The notes: generated by a model from the letters alone, not told the origin. A stretch of 36,565 bases of DNA from Chloroflexota bacterium (GCA_012797815.1 JAAZOK010000005.1:1-36565), one strand, 5' to 3'. Positions 24,015 through 33,301 are shown, counted from the first letter of the stretch. Numbers and translations: made by a program.

Positions 24015-25184
24015 ATGAAAAAGATCTTCTCCGGTGGAAAAGCACAACTGGCTGTGCTGGCTGCTTTTTTCATCAATGGCGCGATACTGGCGAGCTGGGT
24101 TTCACGCCTGCCAGCCATTCAAAATAAATTGGGTTTGAGCGAAGGTGCTCTGGGATTGGTGCTGCTCGGCTCTTCGGCAGGAGTGATCACGGCGCTCCTG
24201 CTGGCGGGCGGATTAATCGAAAAATACGGCAGTCGCAAGATAACTCTGGTAAGTGCATTGATCTTATGTGGTTTCCTGCCACTTCTAAGCCTGGCGCCCA
24301 ACGCTATCAGCCTGTTTTGCCTGCTCTTCTTCTTCGGTGGGTCGATGAGCATCATGGATGTAGCCATGAACGAACAGGCGGTGCTGGTGCAGCGGGAAGC
24401 AGGGCGACCGATCATTTCTTTATTTCACGGGGGTTTCAGCATTGGCGGGTTGACCGGCGCACTGATCAGTGCCGGGATAACAGCCATCCCGGAGATCAGC
24501 CTGCAGGTACATTTCTCGATAGTGGCAATGATTTTCATCGTAACCGCTATGCTCATCTTTCCCCATTTTGTACGGACCGATACGGTCAGACACGAGAAGA
24601 GAAGCGCATTTCATATTCCCGAACGCGCTCTATGGCTGCTGGGTATCCTGGCATTTTGCTGTATGCTCACGGAAGGAGCAATGAGCGATTGGAGTGCTAT
24701 CTATCTGACACGGGTATTACAGACCAATTCATCCCAGGCTGCGCTGGCTTATGCCGCTTTTTCCATGATGATGACCGCCGGACGCCTGACCGGTGACGCA
24801 GTCACCACTCAGCTGGGCGCCGGAAAGGTTGTGAGATTCGGCAGCCTGGTGGCGATCCTTGGATTGATAACCATTATCCTCACCGATCAACCGGTGGTTG
24901 CCATCATTGGATTTGGAGCAGTTGGGATCGGGGTAGCCAATATTGTGCCGCTCATCTACAGCGCGGCGGGCAATACCCGGGATATCTCCCCCGGAACCGG
25001 CATCGCTGGGGTAGCGACCATCGGCTATCTGGCTTCCCTGGTCGGACCTCCTATGATCGGTGCCATTGCCGATAAATCCTCCCTGCGGGTTTCTTTCCTG
25101 GTCCTGCTGATCTTTATCGCTCCACTTGTATTCGCCGGTAAGGCAGTGGCGGATCATGCCGGCTATCAAAAGTCATCACACTAA
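24015..25184 (+). CDS. MFS transporter (YbjJ-like)
   Basis: 389 residues, 12 predicted membrane spans. Start at 24015 has AAAGGA 7 nt upstream. Opens with the MFS first-helix motif AFFINGAILASWVSRLPAIQNKLGLSEGALG, which resembles YbjJ-type permeases, with GLIEKYGSRK as the loop 2-3 motif and FHGGFSIGGLTGALISAG in helix 5. Second operon gene after the DeoR regulator and closed by a terminator, so it likely carries the sugar or sugar derivative sensed by the regulator, either importing it or exporting it. Substrate not readable. Confidence 0.88.
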   Translation: MKKIFSGGKAQLAVLAAFFINGAILASWVSRLPAIQNKLGLSEGALGLVLLGSSAGVITALLLAGGLIEKYGSRKITLVSALILCGFLPLLSLAPNAISLFCLLFFFGGSMSIMDVAMNEQAVLVQREAGRPIISLFHGGFSIGGLTGALISAGITAIPEISLQVHFSIVAMIFIVTAMLIFPHFVRTDTVRHEKRSAFHIPERALWLLGILAFCCMLTEGAMSDWSAIYLTRVLQTNSSQAALAYAAFSMMMTAGRLTGDAVTTQLGAGKVVRFGSLVAILGLITIILTDQPVVAIIGFGAVGIGVANIVPLIYSAAGNTRDISPGTGIAGVATIGYLASLVGPPMIGAIADKSSLRVSFLVLLIFIAPLVFAGKAVADHAGYQKSSH

Positions 25185-25315
25185 AACTCTCGGAAAAGCA
25201 GGGAAGGAATCGGTCATCCAGGAGGGTGTTGAAACTCAACACATCCATACTCTCATCCTGCTTCAAAGTACCGTAAACTCCGGCTTACCGGCGCTTGAAA
25301 TGATCGGATTTTTAT

Positions 25316-25350
25316 AAAGGCTGCACAGATTTTCCCATGCAGCCTTTTTT
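25316..25350 (+). terminator. Terminator of the deoR-MFS operon
   Basis: Stem AAAGGCTGCA (25316-25325) with TGCAGCCTTT (25338-25347), 12-nt loop, then TTT. It also lies 34 nt beyond the end of the converging minus-strand operon. A smaller hairpin, GTGTTGA/TCAACAC (25226-25232 with 25236-25242), stands in the same gap. Confidence 0.88.
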
Positions 25351-25383
25351 AGGCAGGCAGAACCTTCGCATCGAAAAGCAAAT

Positions 25384-26721
25384 CTATGCCTTTCGAGTAA
25401 GTTCGGCATGTTTCTTGCGGGTCAGCGGATACCAGATCAACAAAGGCAGCGAAATGGCAAAAGCAATCACCGGCACGATGGCAAAGAAGAACCGGATACC
25501 AAACAGGGCATGGGCAGTCTGTTCTACATCCGGTACATAACCGTATAATTTCAACGCCCACCCGCTGGCAGCGATACCCAGAGCACCGGTCAGTTTTCCA
25601 AGAAAAGAATTGATCCCAAAGTAAATGCCTTCATGTCTTTCTCCCGTGATGGCGTAATCCACTTCCACCACATCCGGGATCATGCTCCACGGAAAAACAT
25701 ACTGTGCCGAAAAGCCCAATCCTGCCACGAACGCGACCACATAGATCAGAGGCGTGGGACCTTTCGGCAGAAAATATGCACCCAGGATCGCCAGACTGGC
25801 AATTCCCAGACCCAGAGCATACGAAGGACCTTTGTTCAACTTGGTGGAAACATGACGCCATGGAATGAGGAAAATGCCGATCGTACCCAGTAAAACCAGC
25901 ATCACCAATGATATTTCACCGGACATATCCAACTGGTAGGTAAGGAAATACGGAAGCAGACTGGTAAGCAGGGTGAAACTGATGCTGACGATCGTGCTGG
26001 CAATCATGTAGATCACAAACGGTTTGTTTTTGAACACCTGTTTTATCTGCGACCAAACCGGCATTTTGGCAGGTACCAGCTCCGGATTCGGTTTTTCCTT
26101 GACACCGAACGCCGTGATCAGGACGGTGATCGTGGCGATGATCCCAAATATCGCCCCGGTTCCGCTGTAAGCTGCGGTCTTGGTCCAACCCATATTCATG
26201 AAGATGCCCGCCACCAATGTGGTCGCGGCTGCGCCCAGAATGTAACCCACCACCGTAAAGATCATACGAATTGCGATCAAGGATGTGCGCTCGTCATAAT
26301 CGTAAGTTAGTTCTGCGGATAAAGCGTAGTACGGTACACTGATCAGAGTTTGGGTAGTATCGACCAGCAAGAAAGTACTGAGTACAGCCAGAAAAGCCTT
26401 CGCTCCCACCAATCCTTCGGGAAGTGAAAACAACAACCAGATCGTCAATCCGAAAGGGATGGCGCTAAAAAGCATATAAGGTTTCCGGCGACCCCAGCGG
26501 CTGCGTGTACGGTCTGAGAAATACCCGAATAAAGGATCATTGATGGCATCCCAGGTCAACTTGCCCACCAGCAGCGCAGTTCCGGCTAACCCCGGATCGA
26601 TCATGGCAATATCCGTGTAATAAAAGAGCAAAAAGAATTGGATGGATGCAGTCAGCAGGGATATGCCAAGATCAGCAATGCCGTACAGAATCTTGGTCTT
26701 CGTACTGAGTTTACCGTTCAT
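25384..26721 (-). CDS. GPH-family sugar:cation symporter (second copy)
   Basis: 445 residues, MelB/GPH-type, 12 membrane spans. Start at 26721 (MNGKLSTKTKILYG) is chosen since GGAG lies 6-7 nt upstream. Seen: KTKILYGIADLGISLL, LVGKLTWDAINDPLFGYFSDRTRSRWGRRKPYMLF (the family loop 2-3 signature), YYALSAELTYDYDERTSLIAIRMIF, and VFPWSMIPDVVEVDYAITGERHEG near the end. It is a paralogue of the symporter at 29493-30887. GPH proteins import glycosides, oligosaccharides or uronates with Na+ or H+. Last gene of the IclR-headed operon, directly after the GxGYxYP gene, so it probably handles the free product or the glycoside of the same pathway. Confidence 0.93.
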   Translation of the reverse strand: MNGKLSTKTKILYGIADLGISLLTASIQFFLLFYYTDIAMIDPGLAGTALLVGKLTWDAINDPLFGYFSDRTRSRWGRRKPYMLFSAIPFGLTIWLLFSLPEGLVGAKAFLAVLSTFLLVDTTQTLISVPYYALSAELTYDYDERTSLIAIRMIFTVVGYILGAAATTLVAGIFMNMGWTKTAAYSGTGAIFGIIATITVLITAFGVKEKPNPELVPAKMPVWSQIKQVFKNKPFVIYMIASTIVSISFTLLTSLLPYFLTYQLDMSGEISLVMLVLLGTIGIFLIPWRHVSTKLNKGPSYALGLGIASLAILGAYFLPKGPTPLIYVVAFVAGLGFSAQYVFPWSMIPDVVEVDYAITGERHEGIYFGINSFLGKLTGALGIAASGWALKLYGYVPDVEQTAHALFGIRFFFAIVPVIAFAISLPLLIWYPLTRKKHAELTRKA

Positions 26722-26735
26722 GTTTTTCTCCATTT

Positions 26736-28403
26736 CTATTTCTTGCTTTTTGAAAAAAGGGAAAGAAATTCATCCCCACGTACTACATGAATATGTTCAT
26801 CGCTAATTTGAGACGCAAATCCAGCCACATCCGCAACGGTAGTACGGTAGGCAAAAAGATGAACAGCGATAAAAGCCGGGCGTTCTTCAACCGCATCGAT
26901 CCTGGCTTGCACATGTTTCAGTAATTCATCAGAAGGCAGCGTGATCTCTTCAAGCGTGGGAACCTGGTTGGAGAAAAAGAGCAGATCCTTCCGGCAGATC
27001 TGTAAAGCACGCGTAACCACTGCATACCCTGCCAGATATCCGAGCAGATCACACTTATACCGCTCTAACTGTCCCAGCGTTGTGCGACAGGGATCGGCAA
27101 TATAGGAAGTAACAACTTTGATCCCTCTTTTTTCACACATACGTCCCGTTTCTTTTAAGTATGCTGCATGGTCGGAAATGAGAGGTGGGATCACATAGCC
27201 CGCCCCGGATGGTCCGGCGATCAAGCAATCCATACTACTTGCCTGTCTGAAATAACGATCCAGCAGCGCAGGAGCCATCTCATCCAGCAGAGGCTGCACT
27301 TCCCAATTGAAAGGCACCCTTCCCCGTGCCGGGCTGTACCAGTTTCCCAATTCCCCGGTATGCATCATCATCAATTGATCGCCATCGGAGAGGGTAAAGG
27401 TCAGGTAGATACCCTCCGCATCCAACTCCGGCACAACACGCTTCGGCGGTAGTTTTCTTTCCAGTGGTTTAATCCGGCTGTGAAAAGAGAAATTGCCCGC
27501 CATATGGGCAGGAACCAGCCGCAGACCGTTGGCAGATAACTGCAACATGAAAGCCAGTTCGTCATCCCGCCGGGTATGCCACCCAAAGATGGTCGGGTAG
27601 GTATCCGAACGCACCGCCTGCTGGATGCGGTTGGATAATCTGACTTCCGCAGATCGTTTCCCCATCCAGCGCAGGGCATATTTGCGAATAGGAGCATCCA
27701 GATGCAGGGCAAAGAGCGCTTCACGCAGCGCCGGCGGACCGAATGCCAGCAGCATCAAGAGCTGGCTTCCCAAGCCCTCGTATCGGCTGGCTAGGCTGTA
27801 GGTGAATACCTTCTCCTGCACTAAATAATCTACAAATTCGGGGCGCTGCCAGCCCGGCTCTACACAGGCGATCACCCCCGGCTTGCATTTCGTAAATAAA
27901 GTATCCAACGCCCAGGTATAGAGCTGCAGCCGATCCGCCCACCTGCCGTGCAGATCATGGAGCACAGGGTTTTTCAGCAGATGATATTTCTCGATCAGAT
28001 CAGAAGTCAGAGGCAGTAAATTCTCCTGCCCTGCCAGCATGATGGCAGCATTCACCGTATCCGGCAGCGCTTCATCCCAGATCACGATCCCTTTATAGGT
28101 ATTTTTATATAGCTCAAGAGCAGCAGGCAGATCGATGATTTTCTCAACCGCAAATCCATGTTCCTGCCGGTAGTAATCCAGATTATGCTGATCCTGATTG
28201 CCCAGGAATGCCCGGTATTTGCCATACCAGAGTTCATCATCGATGAAATTTTCATTCGTGCGCCGGGCAGTCGGATCATCATAGACGCCGTAATCCAGAT
28301 ACAGGCATGCACCGCTGCGGTTGACCAAGCCCTGCAGCGCGGCGGCACAGACCCGCTCGGCGTAGGAAAGCTTGCTTACATCCAGAAATTGAATGGTTTT
28401 CAT
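26736..28403 (-). CDS. GxGYxYP-type putative glycoside hydrolase
   Basis: 555 residues, no signal peptide. N-terminus (IQFLDVSKLSYAERVCAAALQGLVNRSG) fits the GxGYxYP N-terminal domain; CIAGPSGAGYVIPPLIS-type segment near ~405-420 is the family motif, here read GAGYVIP, with Ile for the second Tyr. Other conserved segments: TLSDGDQLMMMHTGELGNWY, GRVPFNWEVQPLL, KGIVIWDEALPDTVNAA. The family is associated with glycoside clusters but, as far as I know, little is known of its chemistry. Translation begins without a Shine-Dalgarno and 4-10 nt after a hairpin plus T-run, suggesting lower expression than upstream genes. Cytoplasmic location suggests it cleaves an imported glycoside. Confidence 0.85.
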   Translation of the reverse strand: MKTIQFLDVSKLSYAERVCAAALQGLVNRSGACLYLDYGVYDDPTARRTNENFIDDELWYGKYRAFLGNQDQHNLDYYRQEHGFAVEKIIDLPAALELYKNTYKGIVIWDEALPDTVNAAIMLAGQENLLPLTSDLIEKYHLLKNPVLHDLHGRWADRLQLYTWALDTLFTKCKPGVIACVEPGWQRPEFVDYLVQEKVFTYSLASRYEGLGSQLLMLLAFGPPALREALFALHLDAPIRKYALRWMGKRSAEVRLSNRIQQAVRSDTYPTIFGWHTRRDDELAFMLQLSANGLRLVPAHMAGNFSFHSRIKPLERKLPPKRVVPELDAEGIYLTFTLSDGDQLMMMHTGELGNWYSPARGRVPFNWEVQPLLDEMAPALLDRYFRQASSMDCLIAGPSGAGYVIPPLISDHAAYLKETGRMCEKRGIKVVTSYIADPCRTTLGQLERYKCDLLGYLAGYAVVTRALQICRKDLLFFSNQVPTLEEITLPSDELLKHVQARIDAVEERPAFIAVHLFAYRTTVADVAGFASQISDEHIHVVRGDEFLSLFSKSKK

Positions 28404-28406
28404 ATT

Positions 28407-28433
28407 AAAACAACGAGGCTTGTCAAACCTCGT
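28407..28433 (-). terminator. Possible internal (leaky) terminator in the catabolic operon
   Basis: Minus strand: ACGAGGTTT (28433-28425), loop GAC, AAGCCTCGT (28421-28413), then TGTTTT. 9-bp stem with one G-T pair. It overlaps the stop codon of the Gfo/Idh/MocA gene and ends before the next start. Confidence 0.6.
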
Positions 28434-29490
28434 CCGGTTTTATTTCATGACCCGCCCGCGCCGATTGTTGAGCAGCCAGGGTAAGCTGCAGTACCGCTTT
28501 TCCGGTAGGTCCATCCAGCAGCGGATCGCCGCCATGCAGGAGAACGTCGATCAAATGGCGGGTGGCAGCCATGAAGCTGTCTTCCCATTCCACATTCTCA
28601 ACCGGTACAGGGATCGTTTTCCCTCCTTTAAACAATACCACTTCGGGTAAATCAATCGCCCGGGTGGTGTAGCGATTGATAAAAACGATCCCTTTTTCAC
28701 CGATAATTTCCACCCGGTCATCATCGGAATAGTATTTGGAATCCATGACGATATCCGGTGTATGAGCTATATCAAACACACCGTAGGTTTCCTTTTGCTT
28801 GAACTGGAACATGATGGTTGCCGGTGCATCGATGAAAATTCCCGGAGCCACCGCTGTTTTCCCGATCCAGGCGCTCACCCGTTCCGCCTGCCCCATGAAA
28901 CGATAGGCGATAGAGAATAAATGATAGCCGTGATCAAAAACCAACTCCCCACCCCCGCTCTTCTTCTCATTGAAGCGCCACACCCAGGCATCCAGCGGGA
29001 TCTTCCAGCCGCGCGGTGACTGCCCGGTGTTGATGTGCATGCGCAGCATCACCGGCCTTCCGATCTCCCCGGCATCCACCAGTTCCTTGGCTTTGACTGC
29101 CGGTTCATAATGCACGAAGTTTTCATAGACACGCAGCACCACCCCGGCTTTTTCTGCCGCAGCGATCATCTCATCCGCTTCTGCTGCTGATAGGCACATG
29201 GGTTTCTGGACCGAAACATGCTTGCCGGCTTGCGCCGCCTGTACGGTCATCGGACAGTGCAGATGATGAGGAACTAACAACTCTACCAGGTCAATTTCCG
29301 GGTCTTTCAATAGTTCCGCATAATTTTTGTAAACCTTTGGTACGCCCCATTCACGTGCTTTTTGTTTGGCGCGTGTTTCCTTCGCATCACACACTGCCAC
29401 AATACCGGCATCGCTTCTATCCCGATATCCCAGCACATGCAGGTCTGAAATCCTACCACAACCGACCAGAGCAACACCGATTTTTTTCAT
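28423..29490 (-). CDS. Gfo/Idh/MocA-family oxidoreductase
   Basis: 355 residues. N-terminal Rossmann domain: VALVGCGRISDLHVLGY (GCGRIS, residues 10-15) and VAVCDAKETRAKQKAREWG; the usual E-K-P motif reads VQKPMCLS (Q-K-P). C-terminal alpha/beta domain has the DHGYHLFSIAYRFMG segment with a His pair typical of the active site. The family oxidises or reduces sugars, inositols and amino sugars with NAD(P). In this operon it probably does the first oxidation of the imported cyclitol or sugar, or of a glycoside ring position so that the glycosidic bond can be eliminated. GAGGAA ribosome site; 2-nt gap after the preceding symporter gene. Confidence 0.93.
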   Translation of the reverse strand: MKKIGVALVGCGRISDLHVLGYRDRSDAGIVAVCDAKETRAKQKAREWGVPKVYKNYAELLKDPEIDLVELLVPHHLHCPMTVQAAQAGKHVSVQKPMCLSAAEADEMIAAAEKAGVVLRVYENFVHYEPAVKAKELVDAGEIGRPVMLRMHINTGQSPRGWKIPLDAWVWRFNEKKSGGGELVFDHGYHLFSIAYRFMGQAERVSAWIGKTAVAPGIFIDAPATIMFQFKQKETYGVFDIAHTPDIVMDSKYYSDDDRVEIIGEKGIVFINRYTTRAIDLPEVVLFKGGKTIPVPVENVEWEDSFMAATRHLIDVLLHGGDPLLDGPTGKAVLQLTLAAQQSARAGHEIKPDEV

Positions 29491-29492
29491 TT

Positions 29493-30887
29493 TTATTCCT
29501 CTTCCACGGGTTCCATCCGCTCTAGTTTTGCACGAATTTCAGTATGTTTTTTGCGGGTGATCGGATACCAGATCAGCAAAGGAAGTGTGACCACGATCAC
29601 AAGCGCGGGAATCGGTCCAAAGAACAGGCGAATTCCGAAAAGCGAGTGTGCTGTTTGGGCTACATTGGGTACATATTCAAATGCAGTCAGCATCCAGCCT
29701 ATGCCTGAAATAGCCAGCGCTTCAGATATCTTGGTGGCTAAACCCCAGATACCGTAATACATCCCGCTTCTGAATTCACCGGTTTCCACCCGGTCATAAT
29801 CCACCACATCAGCCACCATTGCCCAGGGGAAGATCCACTGCGAGCCAAAGCCAATTCCAGCCAGCACCGCAATCAGATAGATCCATTTACTCTGTTCCGG
29901 CGTAAGGAAGAAAGAAATTCCCACCGCCAGGGCGCCAATTGCCATTCCCAACGCATAGGTCGGACCCTTATCCAGCTTTTCGCTGAGTTTTTTCCAGAAC
30001 GGCAGAGAGATGGTCACACAGATCAGCATCAAGCCCATGACCAGTGAGATCTCGCTTTCCATCAATAACTGGTATTCAAGATAATATGCCATCAGCGTCT
30101 TCACCAGCGCAAAGGAAAGATTGATCACGAAGTAAGCAATACACAAACGCTGGAAAGGTTTGTTCTTTAGAGTAGCCTTCACGCTCTGCCAGATATTGGT
30201 TTTCGCCTTGGTCTTCAATACCTTCTGGCGCTCTTTCAATCCCAATGCCGAGATTAATAAAACGATCGCGCAGATGGAACCATAGATAATGCCCACATAC
30301 CCCCAACCGGTCCTTTCGATGGCAAATAACCCGGCGATGACGGGTGTCAGCGCCACCCCCACCAGATAAGCCGGAACCGCCATGACCATACGGGTGGTGG
30401 TCAGCGAACTGCGCTCGTCATAATCATCGGTGAGTTCAGAGGTTAACGCATAGTAGGGAACATTGGTCAGGGTCCACAACGTATCAAAGAGAATAAAAGT
30501 AAACGCGATCCATAAAAAGGTCATGTTGAGCGACAAGCCCTTGGGGATGAACCACAGCAGAGCAATCGCAATGCCCAGCGGAATGGCTCCAAAGAGCATG
30601 AATACGCGCCGGCGCCCGACTTTTGAATTGGTGCGATCCGTTAACCAGCCAAACAGAGGATCATTAACCGCATCCCAGATCTTCCCCACCAGCAAGGCAT
30701 TCCCCGCCAGTGCAGGCAAGATCAAAGCGACGTCGGTGTAAAACTTCAATAAATAAAACTGAATAGCAGAATTAATAATGGCGTTGCCCAGATCGCCAAT
30801 GCCATAGAATATCTTTGTTTTTGCGGGCAGTTTTTGTGAAGATCCTTTTTCAACCTTTGCTTTTTTTATATCTTTTTTCTGTTCCAT
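29493..30887 (-). CDS. GPH-family sugar:cation symporter (first copy)
   Basis: 464 residues, MelB/GPH-type, 12 membrane spans after a 23-residue Lys-rich head (EQKKDIKKAKVEKGS). Seen: KTKIFYGIGDLGNAIINSAIQFYLLKFYTD, VGKIWDAVNDPLFGWLTDRTNSKVGRRRVFMLF, YYALTSELTDDYDERSSLTTTRM and FPWAMVADVVDYDRVETGEF, all family marks. Starts with GGAGG 7 nt upstream, 4 nt after the RpiB-type gene. Paralogous to the transporter at 25384-26721, with which it shares the same motifs through the length; the two probably differ in substrate (e.g. free compound versus glycoside). Confidence 0.93.
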   Translation of the reverse strand: MEQKKDIKKAKVEKGSSQKLPAKTKIFYGIGDLGNAIINSAIQFYLLKFYTDVALILPALAGNALLVGKIWDAVNDPLFGWLTDRTNSKVGRRRVFMLFGAIPLGIAIALLWFIPKGLSLNMTFLWIAFTFILFDTLWTLTNVPYYALTSELTDDYDERSSLTTTRMVMAVPAYLVGVALTPVIAGLFAIERTGWGYVGIIYGSICAIVLLISALGLKERQKVLKTKAKTNIWQSVKATLKNKPFQRLCIAYFVINLSFALVKTLMAYYLEYQLLMESEISLVMGLMLICVTISLPFWKKLSEKLDKGPTYALGMAIGALAVGISFFLTPEQSKWIYLIAVLAGIGFGSQWIFPWAMVADVVDYDRVETGEFRSGMYYGIWGLATKISEALAISGIGWMLTAFEYVPNVAQTAHSLFGIRLFFGPIPALVIVVTLPLLIWYPITRKKHTEIRAKLERMEPVEEE

Positions 30888-30891
30888 CGTA

Positions 30892-31518
30892 TTACCTCCA
30901 TTTTTGGATGGCTTCTTTTAGAGCACTCGGAGGAAGCTGATCGAATCCCAGGGCATCCAACATACCCGGATAGGTCAGTGCCTCTTCCACAATTTGTTCA
31001 GGTAGTTTCTGAATGATCTCATGCATCGCAAGATGAGTGCTCTCTGATACGGCAGTCAGAACCTTGCGTGAATTCTGCTGCGACTCCTTTCTGTGAGGAG
31101 GATATCCAATGCCTGATTCAACGCTGAACAGCGCATCAAAGATCATTTTTAAATTGACATTCGAAGCCCAGCCATACGCCTGGTTGAGCATCAGGGAAAT
31201 ACAATTTCCACCGTTGATCTGGGTGAACAACCAGGCATCCAGCGGGGTAAGCACATGCCCGCAGGCAACCCCCGGGTACTGCAGGACAGAATTCAGAAAG
31301 CCCTGTCCGGTGCCGCAGCCGCCCACCACGAAATCAGCCACATGAAGATTGAGAAATAAAGCACCCAGCAGCCCGGTATGAATATAAGTAAGTTCCGGTT
31401 TCGCCCCGTTCTGCTTCATGCCGGCGTTGATCAGGGTATGCCCGCGCCCTTCCAGCGCAGCCATGATATCGGCATTTCTATCCGCCGCACTTGTCTCACT
31501 CAAGATCACGATTTTCAT
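30892..31518 (-). CDS. RpiB/LacA/LacB-family sugar-phosphate isomerase, long form
   Basis: 208 residues, longer than the ~150 of RpiB. Conserved parts: N-terminal KIVILSE, then FLNLHVADFVVGGCGTGQGFLNSVLQYPGVACGHVLTPLDAWLF, with the catalytic-type Cys68 in GCGTGQG, and the NGGNCISLMLNQAYGWASNVN segment. The long form has a C-terminal extension (120-208) containing GYPPHRKES and a helical tail. Enzymes of this group interconvert aldose and ketose phosphates (ribose-5-P/ribulose-5-P, galactose-6-P, and four-carbon sugar phosphates in tetritol or apiose pathways). Here it sits between the split transketolase and the first symporter. Ribosome site GGAG; 3-nt gap after the transketolase C subunit. 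Confidence 0.88.
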   Translation of the reverse strand: MKIVILSETSAADRNADIMAALEGRGHTLINAGMKQNGAKPELTYIHTGLLGALFLNLHVADFVVGGCGTGQGFLNSVLQYPGVACGHVLTPLDAWLFTQINGGNCISLMLNQAYGWASNVNLKMIFDALFSVESGIGYPPHRKESQQNSRKVLTAVSESTHLAMHEIIQKLPEQIVEEALTYPGMLDALGFDQLPPSALKEAIQKWR

Positions 31519-31521
31519 GCT

Positions 31522-32463
31522 TTACTCCTTTTCCTTGAGTACTTCTTCTGCCGAAGCAGCAATCTGATCAACGGAAAGCCCACAGGCATCCATCAGGCTG
31601 TCCGGGTCCGGCGCGGTGCGGGTAAATGTGTCTGTAATGCCCACCCGAATCATTGGAGTAGGCTGCTGCTCTCCCAACACTTCTGCAACCGCGCCCCCCA
31701 GACCACCAATAATAGAATGTTCTTCAGCAGTAATTACAGCCCCGGTTCTGGCGGCAACTTCACAGATCAGGTCCGCATCCAGCGGTTTTACCGTCGGCAT
31801 ATCGATCACACCGGCATCGATGCCCTTCTTCTCTAAAAGTTCAGCCGCGCGTAAACTGCGCCCCACCATACTGCCGCAAGCGATGATGGTCACATCCGTT
31901 CCCCTTCTGCGTTCAATCCCTTTTCCGATCTGCAACGGCTCATCTTCTTTATGAACCGGGATCGTGCCGGCACGGCTGATGCGCAGGATCACGGGACCAT
32001 CTATCTCGCCGATCAGCGGTACAAAAGCGGCTGCTTGATTGGCATCCGCCGGAACGACCAGAGTCAATTCAGGCAAGGCGCGGAAGATGGCAATATCCGT
32101 GATCGAATGATGGGTAGGACCATCTTTGTAATCAGATACGCCCGCGTAATTTGCCGCGATCTTGACGTTGGTGCGCGCATAGCAGATATTGCTGCGGATC
32201 GCTTCGATGGCGCGCAGTGCGAGTAAAGCGGAAAAGGCATTGGCAAAGGGGATCAATCCTCCCAGCGCCAGCCCCACCGCCACATCCACCATACAGGGTT
32301 CAGCAATCCCGATATTATAGAAACGCTGGGGATATTGCTCCGCGAACTTTTTTGAAAGAGTAGAAGAACTGGTATCGGCATCCAGAACGACCACCTTCTC
32401 GTTCTTTTCGCCATAAGCCAGCAGCGCCAATCCGTAAGCCTCGCGCATGGATAACTCAGCCAT
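31522..32463 (-). CDS. Transketolase, C-terminal subunit
   Basis: 313 residues, pyrimidine-binding and C-terminal domains of a split transketolase (DXS-like middle domain). Start at 32463 (MAELSMREA), 1 nt after the N-subunit stop, with GAGGAG upstream within that gene's end; a longer in-frame start at 32481 is less likely. Seen: AYGLALLAYGEKNEKVVVLDADTSSSTLSKKFAEQYPQRFYNIGIAEPCMVDVAVGLALGG, where the Glu of IGIAEP activates the ThDP pyrimidine ring; TDIAIFRALPELTLVVPADANQAAAFV; SIIGGLGGAVAEVL. Works as a heteromer with the N subunit at 32465-33301. Confidence 0.94.
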   Translation of the reverse strand: MAELSMREAYGLALLAYGEKNEKVVVLDADTSSSTLSKKFAEQYPQRFYNIGIAEPCMVDVAVGLALGGLIPFANAFSALLALRAIEAIRSNICYARTNVKIAANYAGVSDYKDGPTHHSITDIAIFRALPELTLVVPADANQAAAFVPLIGEIDGPVILRISRAGTIPVHKEDEPLQIGKGIERRRGTDVTIIACGSMVGRSLRAAELLEKKGIDAGVIDMPTVKPLDADLICEVAARTGAVITAEEHSIIGGLGGAVAEVLGEQQPTPMIRVGITDTFTRTAPDPDSLMDACGLSVDQIAASAEEVLKEKE

Positions 32464-32464
32464 C

Positions 32465-33301
32465 TCAGATCTCCTCCCCAAGCTCTTTCAAAGCCTGCGC
32501 CAGCTGTTCATCATTGGGAGCGGCGCCATGCCAGGCAGCTTTATTTTCCATGAAGCTGACCCCTTTCCCCTTGACCGTGCGCGCAAGGATAACCGACGGT
32601 TTTTCCCGCATCGCTTTTGCCTCCATCAATGCATGGAAAAGCTGAGCGATATCATGCCCATCTGCTTCGATGACGTGCCAGCCAAAGGCTTTCCATTTTT
32701 CAGCCAGCGGTTCGAGCGGCATGATCTCCTGCACAAAGCCATCCAGCTGCACGCCATTATGATCCACGATGGCGGTCAGGTTTGACAGGTGAAATTTAGC
32801 CGCGGTATTGGCTCCTTCCCACACCAAGCCTGCCTGGCATTCTCCATCCCCCAGGAGGGTATAAACATGGTAGCCCATACCCTTCTGCCCGGCAGCCAGC
32901 GCCATGCCCGCCCCAATCGCGATACCGTGCCCGAGAATGCCGCTGTTCATATCCACACCCGGCGTTTTGAGGCGATCGGGATGACCCTGCAGATGACAAT
33001 CCAGTTCCCCCCAATGTTCCAGATCGCTTTCCGGGAAATACCCTCTTTTTGCCAGAGCGGCATAAGCCAGCGCAGATGCATGCCCTTTGCTCAATAAAAA
33101 ACGATCGCGCTCCTCCCAATTGGGATTGTGCGGATCGATATTCATGATCTTGAAATAAAGCATCGCCACAATTTCTGCCGCCGACAAAGACCCTCCCGGG
33201 TGCCCGGCTTGCCGCCTGTGGATCATTCGCAAGCTGGTACAGCGCAGTTCTCGGGAAATCTCATTCAGCTTTTTGATCTCTGCTTCTGTTAAATTTTCCA
33301 T
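32465..33301 (-). CDS. Transketolase, N-terminal subunit
   Basis: 278 residues, the ThDP-pyrophosphate-binding domain of a split transketolase. Seen: RRQAGHPGGSLSAAEIVAMLYF, FLLSKGHASALAYAAL, the ThDP motif LLGDGECQAGLVWEGANTAAKF (GDG at 151-153) through DHNGVQLDG, and PDRLKTPGVDMNSGILGHGIAIGAGMALA. Split transketolases serve pentose metabolism but are also recruited into special pathways, e.g. apulose-4-phosphate cleavage in apiose degradation. 1 nt after the IolD-like gene stop and 1 nt before the C subunit start, so translation is tightly coupled. Confidence 0.95.
   Translation of the reverse strand: MENLTEAEIKKLNEISRELRCTSLRMIHRRQAGHPGGSLSAAEIVAMLYFKIMNIDPHNPNWEERDRFLLSKGHASALAYAALAKRGYFPESDLEHWGELDCHLQGHPDRLKTPGVDMNSGILGHGIAIGAGMALAAGQKGMGYHVYTLLGDGECQAGLVWEGANTAAKFHLSNLTAIVDHNGVQLDGFVQEIMPLEPLAEKWKAFGWHVIEADGHDIAQLFHALMEAKAMREKPSVILARTVKGKGVSFMENKAAWHGAAPNDEQLAQALKELGEEI

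Noticed and set aside
31378-31836. 152-codon open frame on the plus strand
   Set aside because: Lies antisense across the junction of the transketolase C-subunit and RpiB-type genes; His/Arg-rich composition typical of a shadow frame.
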